NCBI RefSeq assembly: GCF_014202905.1
Contig: NZ_JACHHY010000003.1
Span: forward strand, 124,001-188,000
Source of the DNA: Chitinivorax tropicus
Lineage (GTDB): Bacteria; Pseudomonadota; Gammaproteobacteria; Burkholderiales; SCOH01
Direction of reading: 5' to 3'
DNA: 64,000 nucleotides
Positions within the stretch are counted from its first letter, which is position 1, and each line of letters begins with the position of its first letter. The notes under the pieces were generated by a model. That model searched no databases and was not told the DNA's origin. It saw only the letters and a program-made list of their open reading frames with translations. The position numbers and the translations under genes were made by a program. Shown one piece after another: positions 20,131 through 29,793 of the stretch.

Positions 20131-20894
20131 TGCAGTTTGATATTGTCACGCTGTTCGCGCCCATGTTTGACGCGATCACGCAGCACGGCATCTCTCGCCG
20201 TGCTTTGGAGCGTGGTGTATATGGTCTGCACTGCTGGAATCCACGTGATTTCGCATCAGATAACTATCGAACTGTTGATGATCGGCCATATGGTGGTGGG
20301 CCTGGCATGGTCATGCTGGTGGAGCCGCTTGAACTTGCTTTGGAAGCCGCGAAAGCACGCCAAAATGCAATGGGCGTCCATACGCCGAAAGTGGTTTACC
20401 TCTCGCCGCAAGGACAATTGTTGAATCATCAATTGGTCATGTCGCTGCGGGACGAGCCTGGATTGATATTGTTGGCCGGGCGCTATGAGGGCATAGACGA
20501 AAGGCTCATTGAACGACAAGTCGATATCGAAGTGTCGGTGGGTGATTATGTGCTGTCGGGTGGGGAGTTAGGTGCCATGGTGTTGATGGATGCAATTATC
20601 CGTCAGCTGCCTGGTGTGCTGAATACCGATGCATCCGCCGAGCAAGATTCATTTGTAAATGGCTTGTTGGATTGCCCTCACTATACCCGCCCTGAAGAGT
20701 ATCAAGGGATGCGGGTACCGGATGTGTTGCTATCTGGCAATCATGCCGAAATCAATCGCTGGCGTTTGAAACAGGCTCTGGGGCGTACTTGTTTGCGTCG
20801 CCCGGAGATGTTGGCAAATCGCCAGTTAACAAAAGAGGAATCTCGGCTTCTGGCTCAGTACCAGAAGGAACAAGATTCCAATAAACCGGAGTAA
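20130..20894 (+). CDS. trmD: tRNA (guanine-37-N1)-methyltransferase TrmD
   Basis: 254 residues. TrmD uses S-adenosylmethionine to methylate G37 of tRNAs, preventing frameshifting. Family motifs: [32 protein letters not shown], the trefoil-knot SAM site [13 protein letters not shown], and [20 protein letters not shown]. Translation is coupled to rimM. Confidence 0.97.
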   Translation: MQFDIVTLFAPMFDAITQHGISRRALERGVYGLHCWNPRDFASDNYRTVDDRPYGGGPGMVMLVEPLELALEAAKARQNAMGVHTPKVVYLSPQGQLLNHQLVMSLRDEPGLILLAGRYEGIDERLIERQVDIEVSVGDYVLSGGELGAMVLMDAIIRQLPGVLNTDASAEQDSFVNGLLDCPHYTRPEEYQGMRVPDVLLSGNHAEINRWRLKQALGRTCLRRPEMLANRQLTKEESRLLAQYQKEQDSNKPE

Positions 20895-20899
20895 AAGAA

Positions 20900-21274
20900 A
20901 TGAACCTGATTCAACAACTTGAGCAAGAAGAAATTGCCCGCTTGGGTAAATCTATTCCTGAGTTTGCACCTGGTGACACTGTTGTCGTACAGGTCAAGGT
21001 AAAGGAAGGTAACCGTGAGCGTCTGCAGGCATATGAGGGTGTGGTGATTGCTAAGCGTAATCGCGGCCTGAACAGCTCCTTCATCGTTCGTAAGATTTCC
21101 TCAGGTGAGGGTGTTGAGCGTACGTTCCAGACGTACTCTCCAGTTGTTGCATCAATCGAAGTGAAGCGCCGTGGTGACGTACGTCGCGCTAAGTTGTACT
21201 ACTTGCGTGAGCGCTCTGGTAAGTCCGCTCGCATCAAGGAAAAACTGCCTACTCGTAAAGCAGAAAACGCATAA
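20900..21274 (+). CDS. rplS: 50S ribosomal protein L19
   Basis: 124 residues. [40 protein letters not shown] and the basic block [29 protein letters not shown] identify L19. Last gene of the operon; a strong terminator follows. Confidence 0.97.
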   Translation: MNLIQQLEQEEIARLGKSIPEFAPGDTVVVQVKVKEGNRERLQAYEGVVIAKRNRGLNSSFIVRKISSGEGVERTFQTYSPVVASIEVKRRGDVRRAKLYYLRERSGKSARIKEKLPTRKAENA

Positions 21275-21300
21275 AGCGGTCTATGACTGCTTGATCAAAA

Positions 21301-21326
21301 CGCCGCGAATTCGCGGCGTTTTTTTT
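21301..21326 (+). terminator. Rho-independent terminator after rplS
   Basis: CGCCGCGAATTCGCGGCG is a perfect self-complementary stem (21301-21318) followed by eight T residues. It ends the ffh-rpsP-rimM-trmD-rplS unit. Confidence 0.92.
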
Positions 21327-21559
21327 CGTGGGCTGCTATGTTGCGAAGTGATGCTTAATCAGATGGATTTCATTCCAATGATGTGGGTTCATCAAGTCAA
21401 ACTGGGATTTCTGATCAGTAATCAGGTCTTAGTGGGCGCCCTCTCTGCTTTGGGTTGATCGCCAATCAATGTTGATCGAAATCAGGTACTCAACGGCCTC
21501 CATTTTTTCGGTATCTGGCATGCCGCTTACTGAGTGCTTTTCTCCGAATGTGTTGTGTT

Positions 21560-22042
21560 ATGTCTGACACGATCTATCAAGCAATACTCCGCCTGGATGG
21601 CGCATGTGTAGGTGTTAAGACCGCGAATGACAAATTGATCGGTCTGGATTTCCTAGCGATGGACATGCAACAGGACTGTACCAATAGGCTGGCTGAGCAA
21701 GTTTGCCAGCAGTTGTTGAGGTATAGCGCTGACCCCTGCTTCAGGTTCGATGTGCCGATGTTGTTGAGAGGTACGCCTTTTCAATTGCGTGTCTGGGCGG
21801 AGTTGCAGTGTATTCTACCCGGACAGTTGTTGACCTATGCTGCCTTGGCCGGACGCGTGGGCAGTGTGGCTCGTGCGGTAGGACAGGCTTGTGGGGCCAA
21901 TCCCATTCCGATCATCGTGCCATGCCACCGTGTTGTTTCACAGAGTGGGCTGGGTGGATTCAATCATGAAGAGGATGGTGAGATGTTGAACATTAAACAA
22001 TGGTTGATTGGACATGAAGGACGAGCCGTATTTTCTGGATGA
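21560..22042 (+). CDS. ogt: Methylated-DNA--protein-cysteine S-methyltransferase
   Basis: 160 residues. It repairs O6-methylguanine by a suicidal transfer to its own cysteine. The active-site motif PCHRV is present (Cys122), preceded by GTPFQLRVWAELQCILPGQLLTYAALA and GQACGANPIPIIV. An ATG at 21548 in frame would add four residues (MCCV); neither has a clear ribosome-binding site. The 3' end overlaps xerD by 29 bases, implying co-translation. Confidence 0.92.
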   Translation: MSDTIYQAILRLDGACVGVKTANDKLIGLDFLAMDMQQDCTNRLAEQVCQQLLRYSADPCFRFDVPMLLRGTPFQLRVWAELQCILPGQLLTYAALAGRVGSVARAVGQACGANPIPIIVPCHRVVSQSGLGGFNHEEDGEMLNIKQWLIGHEGRAVFSG

Positions 22043-22916
22043 TTTTATCGATAGCCTGCTGATGGAAGAAGGTTTATCGAGTAATACATTGCAAGCCTAT
22101 CGGCGTGATCTCACATTGTTTCTGAAATGGGTGCAGACACATGGTAAACAGGATTTGATGAGCGCGGCAGATGAAGATCTTGAGGCATATGTTGTTTATC
22201 TGAACAGTGTGAAGCATGCCAAGCCAAGTTCTGTTGCGCGCTTTGTCTCAAGCGCCAAACGCTTTTACCGGTATTGTGTGCAGCATGGGCGTATAACGTG
22301 CGATCCGACCCTGAGGATCGGCGCACCCGTGAATCCGCGAGCCCTGCCGGATGTTCTGTCGGAGCAGCAGGTGGATGCCCTTTTGTCGGCACCTGATGTA
22401 TCGGATGTGCTGGGTTTGCGTGATAAGGCTATGTTTGAAGTCATGTATGCAACGGGTCTTCGCGTATCAGAGTTGGTTGGCCTGCAGCTTGCCCATGTCT
22501 CACTGAATGAGGGTACGGTCATCACAGTTGGGAAGGGGGATAAGCCGCGCTTGGTGCCACTTGGAGAGGAAGCAATTCATTGGGTGCAATGTTATCTGGC
22601 TGACGCCAGAGGGCTGTTGGTTACGCCGGGTGGGGCGCCAGCCTTATTCTTGACGGTGCGTGGTGGGGCCATGACACGGCAAATGTTCTGGGTGTTGGTG
22701 AAACGTTATGCAAACATAGCCGGGATTGCACCGCGTCTGATTTCGCCGCACACCATTCGTCATGCTTTTGCCACCCATTTGCTGAACCATGGCGCAGATT
22801 TGCGTGTTGTGCAGATGTTACTTGGGCACGCTGATATCTCGACAACACAGATTTATACACATGTCGCAAAAGAACGGCTGAAGCTATTGCATGCGCAGCA
22901 TCACCCAAGAGGGTAA
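22014..22916 (+). CDS. xerD: Tyrosine recombinase XerD
   Basis: 300 residues. With XerC it resolves chromosome dimers at dif. All six catalytic residues are seen: Arg150 (ATGLRVSEL), Lys174 (VGKGDKPR), His246 and Arg249 (SPHTIRH), His272 (LLGHADI) and the nucleophile Tyr281 (QIYTHV). The start is ATG 22014, inside the end of ogt; a TTG at 22008 is an alternative. Context is core genome, so this is the housekeeping recombinase and not an element integrase. Confidence 0.94.
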   Translation: MKDEPYFLDDFIDSLLMEEGLSSNTLQAYRRDLTLFLKWVQTHGKQDLMSAADEDLEAYVVYLNSVKHAKPSSVARFVSSAKRFYRYCVQHGRITCDPTLRIGAPVNPRALPDVLSEQQVDALLSAPDVSDVLGLRDKAMFEVMYATGLRVSELVGLQLAHVSLNEGTVITVGKGDKPRLVPLGEEAIHWVQCYLADARGLLVTPGGAPALFLTVRGGAMTRQMFWVLVKRYANIAGIAPRLISPHTIRHAFATHLLNHGADLRVVQMLLGHADISTTQIYTHVAKERLKLLHAQHHPRG

Positions 22917-22945
22917 AAGAAAAGGCCGCAATGTACTTGCGGCCT
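22915..22945 (-). terminator. Rho-independent terminator of clpA
   Basis: Reading leftward, AGGCCGCAA and TTGCGGCCT (22923-22945) form a 9-pair stem with a 5-base loop, followed on the minus strand by TTTCTTTT. It lies just past the clpA stop and may also block readthrough from xerD. Confidence 0.85.
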
Positions 22946-22969
22946 AGCAGAAAGGCAGACGAATCAGGA

Positions 22970-25264
22970 TCAGGAGTTGGTGGGCACGGGTTCTGATTCA
23001 GCAGTTGATTGAATATCCAGTTTCACTTCACCGCTTTCCTCGATATCCACCGTGACGCTGCCGCCACCGGCCAAGCGGCCAAACAGCAACTCATCAGCCA
23101 ATGCTTTGCGGATTGTGTCCTGAATCAGGCGCTGCATGGGGCGGGCACCCATCAGCGGGTCAAAACCGTGCTTGGCCAAGTGCTTGCGCATATTGTCTGA
23201 GAAATGGATCTCGACTTTTTTGTCATGCAATTGTGCCTCAAGTTGTAGCAGGAATTTATCCACTACGCGCAAGATAATCTCTTCATCCAATCCGTTGAAG
23301 TGGATGATGGCATCCAGCCGATTGCGGAACTCAGGCGTGAACAAGCGCTTGATATCCTGCATCTCGTCACCAGCCTGCTTCTGCGTGGTGAAGCCCATGG
23401 TTGGTTTTGATAGGGACTCCGCACCAGCGTTGGTGGTCATGATGATGATCACATTCCGGAAGTCGGCCTTCCGACCATTGTTATCTGTCAAGGTGCCATG
23501 ATCCATGACTTGCAGCAGCACGTTGTAGATATCCGGGTGGGCTTTTTCGATCTCATCCAGTAACAATACCGAATACGGGTGTTTGGTAATCTGCTCTGTA
23601 AGCAGACCACCTTGTTCAAAGCCCACGTATCCCGGAGGTGCGCCGATCAATCTGCTGACGGCATGACGCTCCATGTACTCCGACATATCAAAACGGATCA
23701 GCTCGATGCCCAGAATATATGCGAGTTGACGCGCAACTTCTGTCTTGCCGACACCGGTGGGGCCGCTGAACAGGAAGTTACCAATGGGTTTTTGCGGGTT
23801 GCCCAACCCCGAGCGCGCCATCTTGATTGCGGCGGCCAAAGCATCAATCGCTTTGTCCTGGCCAAACACGACATTTTTCAGATCGCGATCCAGTGTCTTC
23901 AACGCATTGCGGTCATCCGACGACACGTTTTTCGGCGGAATTCTCGCAATCTTGGCGATGATCTCTTCGATTTCTGTCTTGCCAATCGTCCTTTTTTGCT
24001 TGGATTTGGGCAGGATGCGTTGTGCGGCACCTGCTTCGTCGATCACATCAATGGCTTTGTCCGGCAAATGGCGGTCATTGATGAACCGGGCGGACAGCTC
24101 TGCTGCGGTGGTCAAGGCTGAAGCGGTGTATTTGACCCCATGATGTTCCTCAAAGCGGGACTTGAGCCCTTTGAGGATCTCAACGGTCTGATCAACGGTC
24201 GGTTCATTGACATCGATCTTTTGAAAACGCCGGGAGAGCGCATGATCCTTCTCGAAGATCCCGCGAAACTCGTTGTAGGTTGTCGCACCGATACAGCGCA
24301 GCGTGCCATTGGACAAGGCAGGTTTCAGCAGATTGGATGCATCCAACGTGCCGCCAGAGGCCGCACCCGCACCCACCAAGGTATGAATCTCGTCTATGAA
24401 CAATATGGCATGTGGATCAGAAGTCAGCTGTTTGATGACAGCTTTCAGCCGTTGTTCGAAATCCCCACGGTATTTAGTGCCAGCCAGCAGGGCGCCCATA
24501 TCCAGCGCATAAACAGTTGAACGAGACAGTACTTCTGGCACCTCGCCTTCAACAATGCGTTTGGCCAGGCCCTCCGCAATGGCTGTCTTGCCCACGCCTG
24601 CTTCACCGACCAATAGCGGATTGTTTTTCCGGCGGCGGCATAATACCTGAATGACACGCTCTACTTCGGTTTCACGGCCAATCAAAGGGTCGATCTTACC
24701 GGCGGATGCCTGGGCATTCAGATTTTGGGTGTAGTTTTCCAGGGCGCCAGAGGTGCCGCTTTCCTGTTCGGCTTCCTGCTCGGTTTCCTGTTTTCCGCTG
24801 CTGGCAGAGGGCGCTTGGTCTTTCCCACTATTGGCCTTGGTGATGCCATGTGAAATGAAGTTGACCACATCCAGTCTTGTCACACCTTGCTGATGAAGGA
24901 AGAAGACAGCGTGGGAGTCCTTTTCACCGAAGATGGCGACCAGCACATTGGCGCCATTCACTTCTTTCTTGCCAGAAGATTGCACATGCAGGATGGCACG
25001 TTGAATCACGCGTTGGAAGCCAAGCGTTGGCTGTGTATCGACTTCCTCACTGCCGGAGACAATAGGGGTATGTTCATTGATGAACTGGGTCAGGCTCTTC
25101 TTCAGCTCATCCATGTTGACAGCACAAGCACGCAACACCTCAGCTGCTGTCGGGTTGTCCAGCATGGCTAGCAGCAGGTGCTCCACTGTAATGAATTCAT
25201 GGCGTTTCTGCCGTGCATCCATGAACGCCATGTGCAACGTGACTTCAAGTTCCTGGGCAATCAT
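22970..25264 (-). CDS. clpA: ATP-dependent Clp protease ATP-binding subunit ClpA
   Basis: 764 residues. ClpA unfolds substrates for ClpP, with ClpS as adaptor. Domains: N-terminal double Clp repeat ([20 protein letters not shown]), first AAA+ with [15 protein letters not shown] and [16 protein letters not shown], second AAA+ with [14 protein letters not shown], and the Clp signature [16 protein letters not shown]. An acidic Glu-rich linker (EQEAEQESG) follows the N-domain. The gene starts three bases after the clpS stop. Confidence 0.97.
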   Translation of the reverse strand: MIAQELEVTLHMAFMDARQKRHEFITVEHLLLAMLDNPTAAEVLRACAVNMDELKKSLTQFINEHTPIVSGSEEVDTQPTLGFQRVIQRAILHVQSSGKKEVNGANVLVAIFGEKDSHAVFFLHQQGVTRLDVVNFISHGITKANSGKDQAPSASSGKQETEQEAEQESGTSGALENYTQNLNAQASAGKIDPLIGRETEVERVIQVLCRRRKNNPLLVGEAGVGKTAIAEGLAKRIVEGEVPEVLSRSTVYALDMGALLAGTKYRGDFEQRLKAVIKQLTSDPHAILFIDEIHTLVGAGAASGGTLDASNLLKPALSNGTLRCIGATTYNEFRGIFEKDHALSRRFQKIDVNEPTVDQTVEILKGLKSRFEEHHGVKYTASALTTAAELSARFINDRHLPDKAIDVIDEAGAAQRILPKSKQKRTIGKTEIEEIIAKIARIPPKNVSSDDRNALKTLDRDLKNVVFGQDKAIDALAAAIKMARSGLGNPQKPIGNFLFSGPTGVGKTEVARQLAYILGIELIRFDMSEYMERHAVSRLIGAPPGYVGFEQGGLLTEQITKHPYSVLLLDEIEKAHPDIYNVLLQVMDHGTLTDNNGRKADFRNVIIIMTTNAGAESLSKPTMGFTTQKQAGDEMQDIKRLFTPEFRNRLDAIIHFNGLDEEIILRVVDKFLLQLEAQLHDKKVEIHFSDNMRKHLAKHGFDPLMGARPMQRLIQDTIRKALADELLFGRLAGGGSVTVDIEESGEVKLDIQSTAESEPVPTNS

Positions 25265-25267
25265 TGA

Positions 25268-25576
25268 TCAGTTTTCCTCCATTACACACTGCAGCGGATG
25301 CTGGTGTTCTCGTGCATACTCCAGCACCTGATCGACCTTGGTCGCGGCGATATCCTTGGGGAAGACCCCGCAGATGCCACGCCCCTCGGTATGGACTTTG
25401 AGCATCACTCTGGTTGCTTGTTCGCGCCCCATATGAAAAAACTGCTGCAAGATCAGAACGACAAACTCCATCGGTGTGTAATCGTCGTTGAGAAGCACCA
25501 CCTTATACATCGCCGGTGGCTTGAGCTTGCTTTTCTCGGGGGCAAGCAGGGAATCATCATTGAACTGGGTCGACAT
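25268..25576 (-). CDS. clpS: Clp protease adaptor ClpS
   Basis: 102 residues. ClpS delivers N-degron proteins to ClpAP. The core is typical: [55 protein letters not shown]. Immediately upstream of clpA. Confidence 0.97.
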   Translation of the reverse strand: MSTQFNDDSLLAPEKSKLKPPAMYKVVLLNDDYTPMEFVVLILQQFFHMGREQATRVMLKVHTEGRGICGVFPKDIAATKVDQVLEYAREHQHPLQCVMEEN

Positions 25577-25810
25577 GACTGCAAGTACTACCGGGCTGGG
25601 TATTAACTTATCACATTATGCTACATGCATGCGAAAGAAAAATCGATGTCGGAACCAGCACAATATATTCGTGCCCACTCATTTTCTATTTTGGCCCGAC
25701 AGGCCGAATTTTCAAGGAAGTTTTGCAAATATAAATATTTGTCAAAACAAGGATTTGTGCTAATCATCTGATTCTAAACAGAGTGTCTGGCACAAGCAAT
25801 CCTGGTAGAA

Positions 25811-25843
25811 AACAAAGGCGGGGTACTGCCCCGCCTTTTCTGC
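25811..25843 (-). terminator. Rho-independent terminator of rpoH (possibly bidirectional)
   Basis: AAGGCGGGG (25815-25823) pairs with CCCCGCCTT (25829-25837) around 5 bases. Leftward it is followed by TTTGTTTT, rightward by TTC, so it most likely ends rpoH. The remaining noncoding bases 25577-25810 upstream of clpS hold its promoter region; nothing else was recognised there. Confidence 0.85.
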
Positions 25844-25855
25844 TATGTTGCAAGC

Positions 25856-26722
25856 TTACGCAAAGCTAGGCAAGGCTTGCAAGGCAGTTTTCATCTTTTG
25901 GAGGGCTTTGACTTCAATCTGGCGGATGCGCTCTGCCGAGACGCCGAATTCAGCGGCCAGATCATGCAAGGTCTTGCTTTCACCTCCCTCTGCCAGCCAG
26001 CGGGCTTCGACGATCCGACGGCTACGATCGTCCAGGCTGTTCAGGGCAATCTCCAGGCCATCACCTTGCAGGTGATCCATGGCCATGCGCTCCATCTTGC
26101 GAGTCGGCTCGCTTTCCTCATCAGCCAGCCAATCAATGGGGGCGTAGGCTTCTTCGCTGTCGTCGTTGGTGTTTTCGAGTGCGACGTCCTGACCGGACAT
26201 GCGCATTTCCATCTCCATGACTTCTTCGGGTTTGACGCCCAATTGCTCGGCAATGTCGCGCGCTTCTTTATGGGTCAGGCTGTTGAAGCTCGATTTCAGG
26301 CTGCGCAGGTTGAAGAAGAGCTTACGCTGGGATTTGGTGGTGGCAACCTTCACCAAGCGCCAATTCTTCAGGATGAACTCATGGATTTCTGCTTTGATCC
26401 AATGCACGGCAAACGAGAACAGGCGTACACCGCGATTGGGTTCGAAGCGTTTTACTGCTTTCATCAGGCCAATATTGCCTTCCTGGATCAGGTCGGCTTG
26501 CGGCAGGCCATAACCAGCGTAGCCACGGGCGATGGTGACGACGACGCGGAGGTGGGACATGACCAGCTGGCGTGCGGCGCTCAGGTCACTGTCGCGCTGC
26601 AGACGCTCGGCCAGCTCGGTTTCTTCCTCCTGCGACAGCATCGGGATGCTGTTAACAGTCTGGATATAGTGTTCCAGGCTGCTTGCGTTGGATAAAACGG
26701 GCAATGCCAATGTTGCGGTCAT
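25856..26722 (-). CDS. rpoH: RNA polymerase heat-shock sigma factor RpoH (sigma-32)
   Basis: 288 residues. RpoH directs RNA polymerase to heat-shock promoters. It has the RpoH box QRKLFFNLR (132-140), region 2 (DLIQEGNIGLMKAVKRFEP), and region 4 with SAERIRQIEVKALQKMK. The start at ATG 26722 follows a perfect AGGAGG. A CIRCE operator lies 26 bases upstream of the start codon, so transcription is probably repressed by HrcA. Confidence 0.96.
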   Translation of the reverse strand: MTATLALPVLSNASSLEHYIQTVNSIPMLSQEEETELAERLQRDSDLSAARQLVMSHLRVVVTIARGYAGYGLPQADLIQEGNIGLMKAVKRFEPNRGVRLFSFAVHWIKAEIHEFILKNWRLVKVATTKSQRKLFFNLRSLKSSFNSLTHKEARDIAEQLGVKPEEVMEMEMRMSGQDVALENTNDDSEEAYAPIDWLADEESEPTRKMERMAMDHLQGDGLEIALNSLDDRSRRIVEARWLAEGGESKTLHDLAAEFGVSAERIRQIEVKALQKMKTALQALPSFA

Positions 26723-26748
26723 GGTTGAGATTCCTCCTGAAACACAGT

Positions 26749-26775
26749 TTAGCACTCTGCGTGTGAGAGTGCTAA
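26749..26775 (-). promoter_or_regulatory. CIRCE element (HrcA operator) upstream of rpoH
   Basis: TTAGCACTC (26749-26757), a 9-base spacer, then GAGTGCTAA (26767-26775): a perfect match to the CIRCE consensus bound by the HrcA repressor. It lies between the rpoH start (26722) and the end of ftsX (26835), i.e. in the rpoH promoter or leader region. Confidence 0.95.
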
Positions 26776-26834
26776 TGTAACGCTAAAGTTCAATGAGTGC
26801 GATTGAAATTATCAATACTGCATATCGGTCCAGG

Positions 26835-27734
26835 CTATGTGGGATTCAATTGTCCCAGAAACCGGTTGACCGACCAGACCGCACCCGCCCAACATAACAG
26901 TGCAGTCAAGACGATCGACATGATCAGGTGTAAGGAGGGGGGCATGCTCAGTGTAAATGTGCTGCCATAGCTTTGGGCAATCTCGATGACGGAGGGTTGG
27001 AAACGACTGACGGCCAGCGCCACGATGCCGCACCCGACAGCACCGCCCAGCGTGCCTTGCAGCAGTCCAAAATATACAAAGGGTCGTCGGATGAATTGAT
27101 TGGTTCCACCTATCAGCTTGGTGATTTCAATTTCTTCGCGCCGTGTCAGCACCTGCATGCGTATCGCATTGCCTGTCAAAATGACCAGGGCTGTGGCAAG
27201 GGTGGTTGCCAACATCCAGGCGAAACGTTCTCCAAACTGGATGGCGGCAGCCAGGCGACGTGTCCATTCTGCGTCGTAAATCAGGTGTTCGACGGTGGGC
27301 TCGGTTTTTAACTGGGCCAGCAATGCGTCCAGTGTTTTGTTGTCGGCGGTGTTGGGTGTGAGGTGAACCACATTCGGGAAAGGGTTGCCCGGTAAGGCGT
27401 CCAGCACATCGCCCAGTCCACGTTGTTTCATATCGGACAGCGCCTGGTCGCGGCTGACGATGTCCACTTTTGCCACCCCCGGGAATTGGGCAAATCTGTT
27501 CTTGAGCGTGTGCTCAACTTGGTCGATATCTTGTTTCAGATACAGGGTGATGCGATTCTGCTGAGGCAGGTTGCCACCCAATCGGGCGGCGTTGTGCAAT
27601 AGCGTGTAAAGCCCAAGTGGCAGGCTGAGTGCAATACCAATGACCAAGGTGTTCAGCAGGGTGCTCAACGGTGCTCGATACATTTGTCTGAGCGCTTGGC
27701 GCAGGGCGCTCATCTGGGTGCTAAAGCCGTTCAT
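26835..27734 (-). CDS. ftsX: Cell division ABC transporter permease-like protein FtsX
   Basis: 299 residues, four membrane segments. FtsX, with FtsE, controls peptidoglycan hydrolases at the septum. Seen: first helix TLLNTLVIGIALSLPLGLYTLL, an extracytoplasmic domain (residues about 50-160), then LTRREEIEITKLIGGTNQFIRRPFVYFGLLQG, typical of FtsX. The ATG overlaps the ftsE stop by 4 bases. Confidence 0.95.
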   Translation of the reverse strand: MNGFSTQMSALRQALRQMYRAPLSTLLNTLVIGIALSLPLGLYTLLHNAARLGGNLPQQNRITLYLKQDIDQVEHTLKNRFAQFPGVAKVDIVSRDQALSDMKQRGLGDVLDALPGNPFPNVVHLTPNTADNKTLDALLAQLKTEPTVEHLIYDAEWTRRLAAAIQFGERFAWMLATTLATALVILTGNAIRMQVLTRREEIEITKLIGGTNQFIRRPFVYFGLLQGTLGGAVGCGIVALAVSRFQPSVIEIAQSYGSTFTLSMPPSLHLIMSIVLTALLCWAGAVWSVNRFLGQLNPT

Positions 27735-28384
27735 TGGCTGAGTCCCCCATTCTTCAGGCGAAGGATGCGATGCGGGCGATGTTTGAGAAAGCCCTCGTCA
27801 TGGGTGGACAAGACGATGGTCACGCCAACCTGATTGAATGATTCGAACAGGTCCATGATGTCTTCAGCGTAGGCATGATCGAGATTGCCGGTGGGCTCGT
27901 CTGCCAGCACGATGCTTGGTCGATGTACGATGGCACGGGCAATGCACAGTCGCTGCTGTTCGCCACCCGAGAGGTGGATCGGGTTGACTGCTGCGCGATC
28001 AAGGAGGCCCACCCGCTCCAGCGCAGCGCTTGCGCGTTTGATGGCATCCTGCTGCTTGAACCCGATGATGGCCAGCGGTAGCAGGACGTTGTCCAGCACA
28101 CTGCGATCAAACAGCAGTTTGTGATCCTGGAAAATGAGGCCGATATTCCTGCGCAGATAGGGCAGGGCGGCCTCCTTCAATTGACCGACATGCTGGCCAT
28201 TGACAATGACATTGCCGCTGGTGGGGCGCTCGATGCCGGCAATCAACTTCAGCAGTGTTGATTTGCCAGCACCTGAGTGGCCAGACAACAACACCATTTC
28301 GCCATTGTCGATTTCGAAGCTGATGTTCTTGAGTGCCTCGTAGCCACCGGGGTAACGTTTGACGACTTGGCTGAACTGGATCAT
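27731..28384 (-). CDS. ftsE: Cell division ATP-binding protein FtsE
   Basis: 217 residues. ABC ATPase partner of FtsX. Walker [13 protein letters not shown], signature LSGGEQQR, Walker [12 protein letters not shown] and switch His in LSTHDEG are all present. Overlaps ftsY and ftsX by 4 bases each. Confidence 0.96.
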   Translation of the reverse strand: MIQFSQVVKRYPGGYEALKNISFEIDNGEMVLLSGHSGAGKSTLLKLIAGIERPTSGNVIVNGQHVGQLKEAALPYLRRNIGLIFQDHKLLFDRSVLDNVLLPLAIIGFKQQDAIKRASAALERVGLLDRAAVNPIHLSGGEQQRLCIARAIVHRPSIVLADEPTGNLDHAYAEDIMDLFESFNQVGVTIVLSTHDEGFLKHRPHRILRLKNGGLSQ

Positions 28385-29628
28385 TCGTTGAACATCGCTT
28401 CTGAGTAGTCACGGGCCGAGAATGGGCGCAGATCGTCGATCTGCTCGCCGACCCCAATGAAACGGACAGGTACGGGGCGTTGCTTGGCGATTGCCGCGAT
28501 CACGCCGCCTTTGGCTGTGCCGTCCAGTTTGGTGACAACCAAGCCGGTCAGGCCCAATGCATCATCAAACGCCTTGACTTGATTGAGGGCATTCTGACCA
28601 GTGTTGGCATCCAGCACCAGCAACACTTCGTGTGGGCCGGTCGGGTCTGCCTTTTGAATGACACGTTTGACCTTGCGGATTTCCTCCATCAGGTGCAGCT
28701 GTGTCGGCAGTCGGCCAGCTGTGTCAGCCAGCACGATATCGATACCGCGCGCCTTGGCTGCATTGATGGCATCGAAGATGACGGCGGCGGAATCGCCGGA
28801 CTCCTGGGCAATCACCGTCACATTATTGCGCTCTCCCCACGCAATCAATTGTTCCCTTGCCGCAGCACGGAAGGTATCGCCGGCAGCCAGCAATACTTTT
28901 TTGCCTTGGGATTGATAGTACTTCGCCAGTTTGCCGATAGAAGTGGTTTTCCCCGCCCCATTGACCCCCGCCAGCATGATGATGAATGGCTTGGCGGTGG
29001 AGACATCCAGCGGCTTCTCCAGTGGTTGAATCAATTCGGTGAAGGACTGCTGTAGCGCATTGCGCAATTGCTCTGCGTCATCCAGATTCTGCTTGGCCAC
29101 CCGGGTGCGGATGTCTTCGAGCAGGTGTGAGGTGGCATCGATGCCGACATCACCTGTCAATAAGATGGTTTCGAGCTCTTCATAAAGCTCATCATCGATT
29201 TTCCGCCCACGGAACAGCGTCGTGAATTGTTTGCCAAGCTGGGTGCGCGTTTTTGACAAACCTTGCTTGAGCCGATCCAGCCAGCTGGTTTTTACTTCAG
29301 GTGCAGGTGCAGGTGCAGGTGCAGGTGCAGGTGCAGGTGCAGGTGCAGGTGCAGGTGCAGGTGCAGGTGCAGGTGCAGGTGCAGGTGCAGCAGCTGTCTC
29401 AACGGGCGCTTGGGCAACAGGGGCAGGGGGGGGGGCTTCAAGCGGCCCGATGGGCGCGGTATTCACCGCAGGTGTTTCAACGGCAGGTGCGGCAGTCGTT
29501 GGGGTATCCGGCCCTGCCGCCATGGGTTGGGGGGGCGATGTGGTGTCCGATGGTGCGACGGGCTGCACAGGCTCGGGCGGGGTGGCTTTGTTTTTATCGC
29601 GTTTGAAAAAATCGAAGAAGCGTTGCAT
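28381..29628 (-). CDS. ftsY: Signal recognition particle receptor FtsY
   Basis: 415 residues. FtsY is the membrane-associated GTPase that receives the Ffh ribosome complex. The C-terminal NG domain is standard: GVNGAGKTTSIGKLA, DTFRAAAREQL, DTAGRLPTQ, TKLDGTAKGG, IGVGEQIDDLRPF. The acidic N-terminal A domain found in enterobacteria is replaced by a Pro/Ala-rich linker with a run of 15 Ala-Pro pairs (encoded at 29299-29388) after a basic amphipathic start (MQRFFDFFKRDKNK). The linker probably only spaces the NG domain from the membrane. Confidence 0.95.
   Translation of the reverse strand: MQRFFDFFKRDKNKATPPEPVQPVAPSDTTSPPQPMAAGPDTPTTAAPAVETPAVNTAPIGPLEAPPPAPVAQAPVETAAAPAPAPAPAPAPAPAPAPAPAPAPAPAPAPEVKTSWLDRLKQGLSKTRTQLGKQFTTLFRGRKIDDELYEELETILLTGDVGIDATSHLLEDIRTRVAKQNLDDAEQLRNALQQSFTELIQPLEKPLDVSTAKPFIIMLAGVNGAGKTTSIGKLAKYYQSQGKKVLLAAGDTFRAAAREQLIAWGERNNVTVIAQESGDSAAVIFDAINAAKARGIDIVLADTAGRLPTQLHLMEEIRKVKRVIQKADPTGPHEVLLVLDANTGQNALNQVKAFDDALGLTGLVVTKLDGTAKGGVIAAIAKQRPVPVRFIGVGEQIDDLRPFSARDYSEAMFNE
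29299..29388. repeat. Hexanucleotide tandem repeat, 15 copies of AGGTGC, inside ftsY
   Basis: Fifteen perfect head-to-tail copies of AGGTGC on the plus strand (GCACCT in the ftsY direction), encoding alternating Ala-Pro. The unit is two codons long, so copy-number changes alter linker length without breaking the frame. Because no stop codon can occur in the repeat, several unrelated long open frames appear here on both strands; they are artefacts. Confidence 0.97.
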
Positions 29629-29793
29629 GGCATTCTGCTGGTTTGAGTCGGGTATAATTTTACCCTGTTATTGGGATTGATCCCATGCTGGGATGATCCC
29701 GCAGGTCTTTTTCGATTGATTCTACCTTGTTCTGCATTGTTTTTCTTTTGTAAATCAAATTGATGGGGGTTGGCCGGCAGCGGCGGAAATCAC

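Noticed and set aside
22014-22916. XerD as the integrase of a mobile element
   Set aside because: It lies in a core context 16 kb from the tailocin, with catalytic residues and length of the housekeeping XerD; no attachment sites were seen.
29222-29680. Long open frames on the plus strand across the ftsY repeat
   Set aside because: They arise because the AGGTGC repeat has no stop codon in any frame. Their products are Gly-Ala, Arg-Cys or Val-Gln runs with no other support, and ftsY on the other strand is certain.
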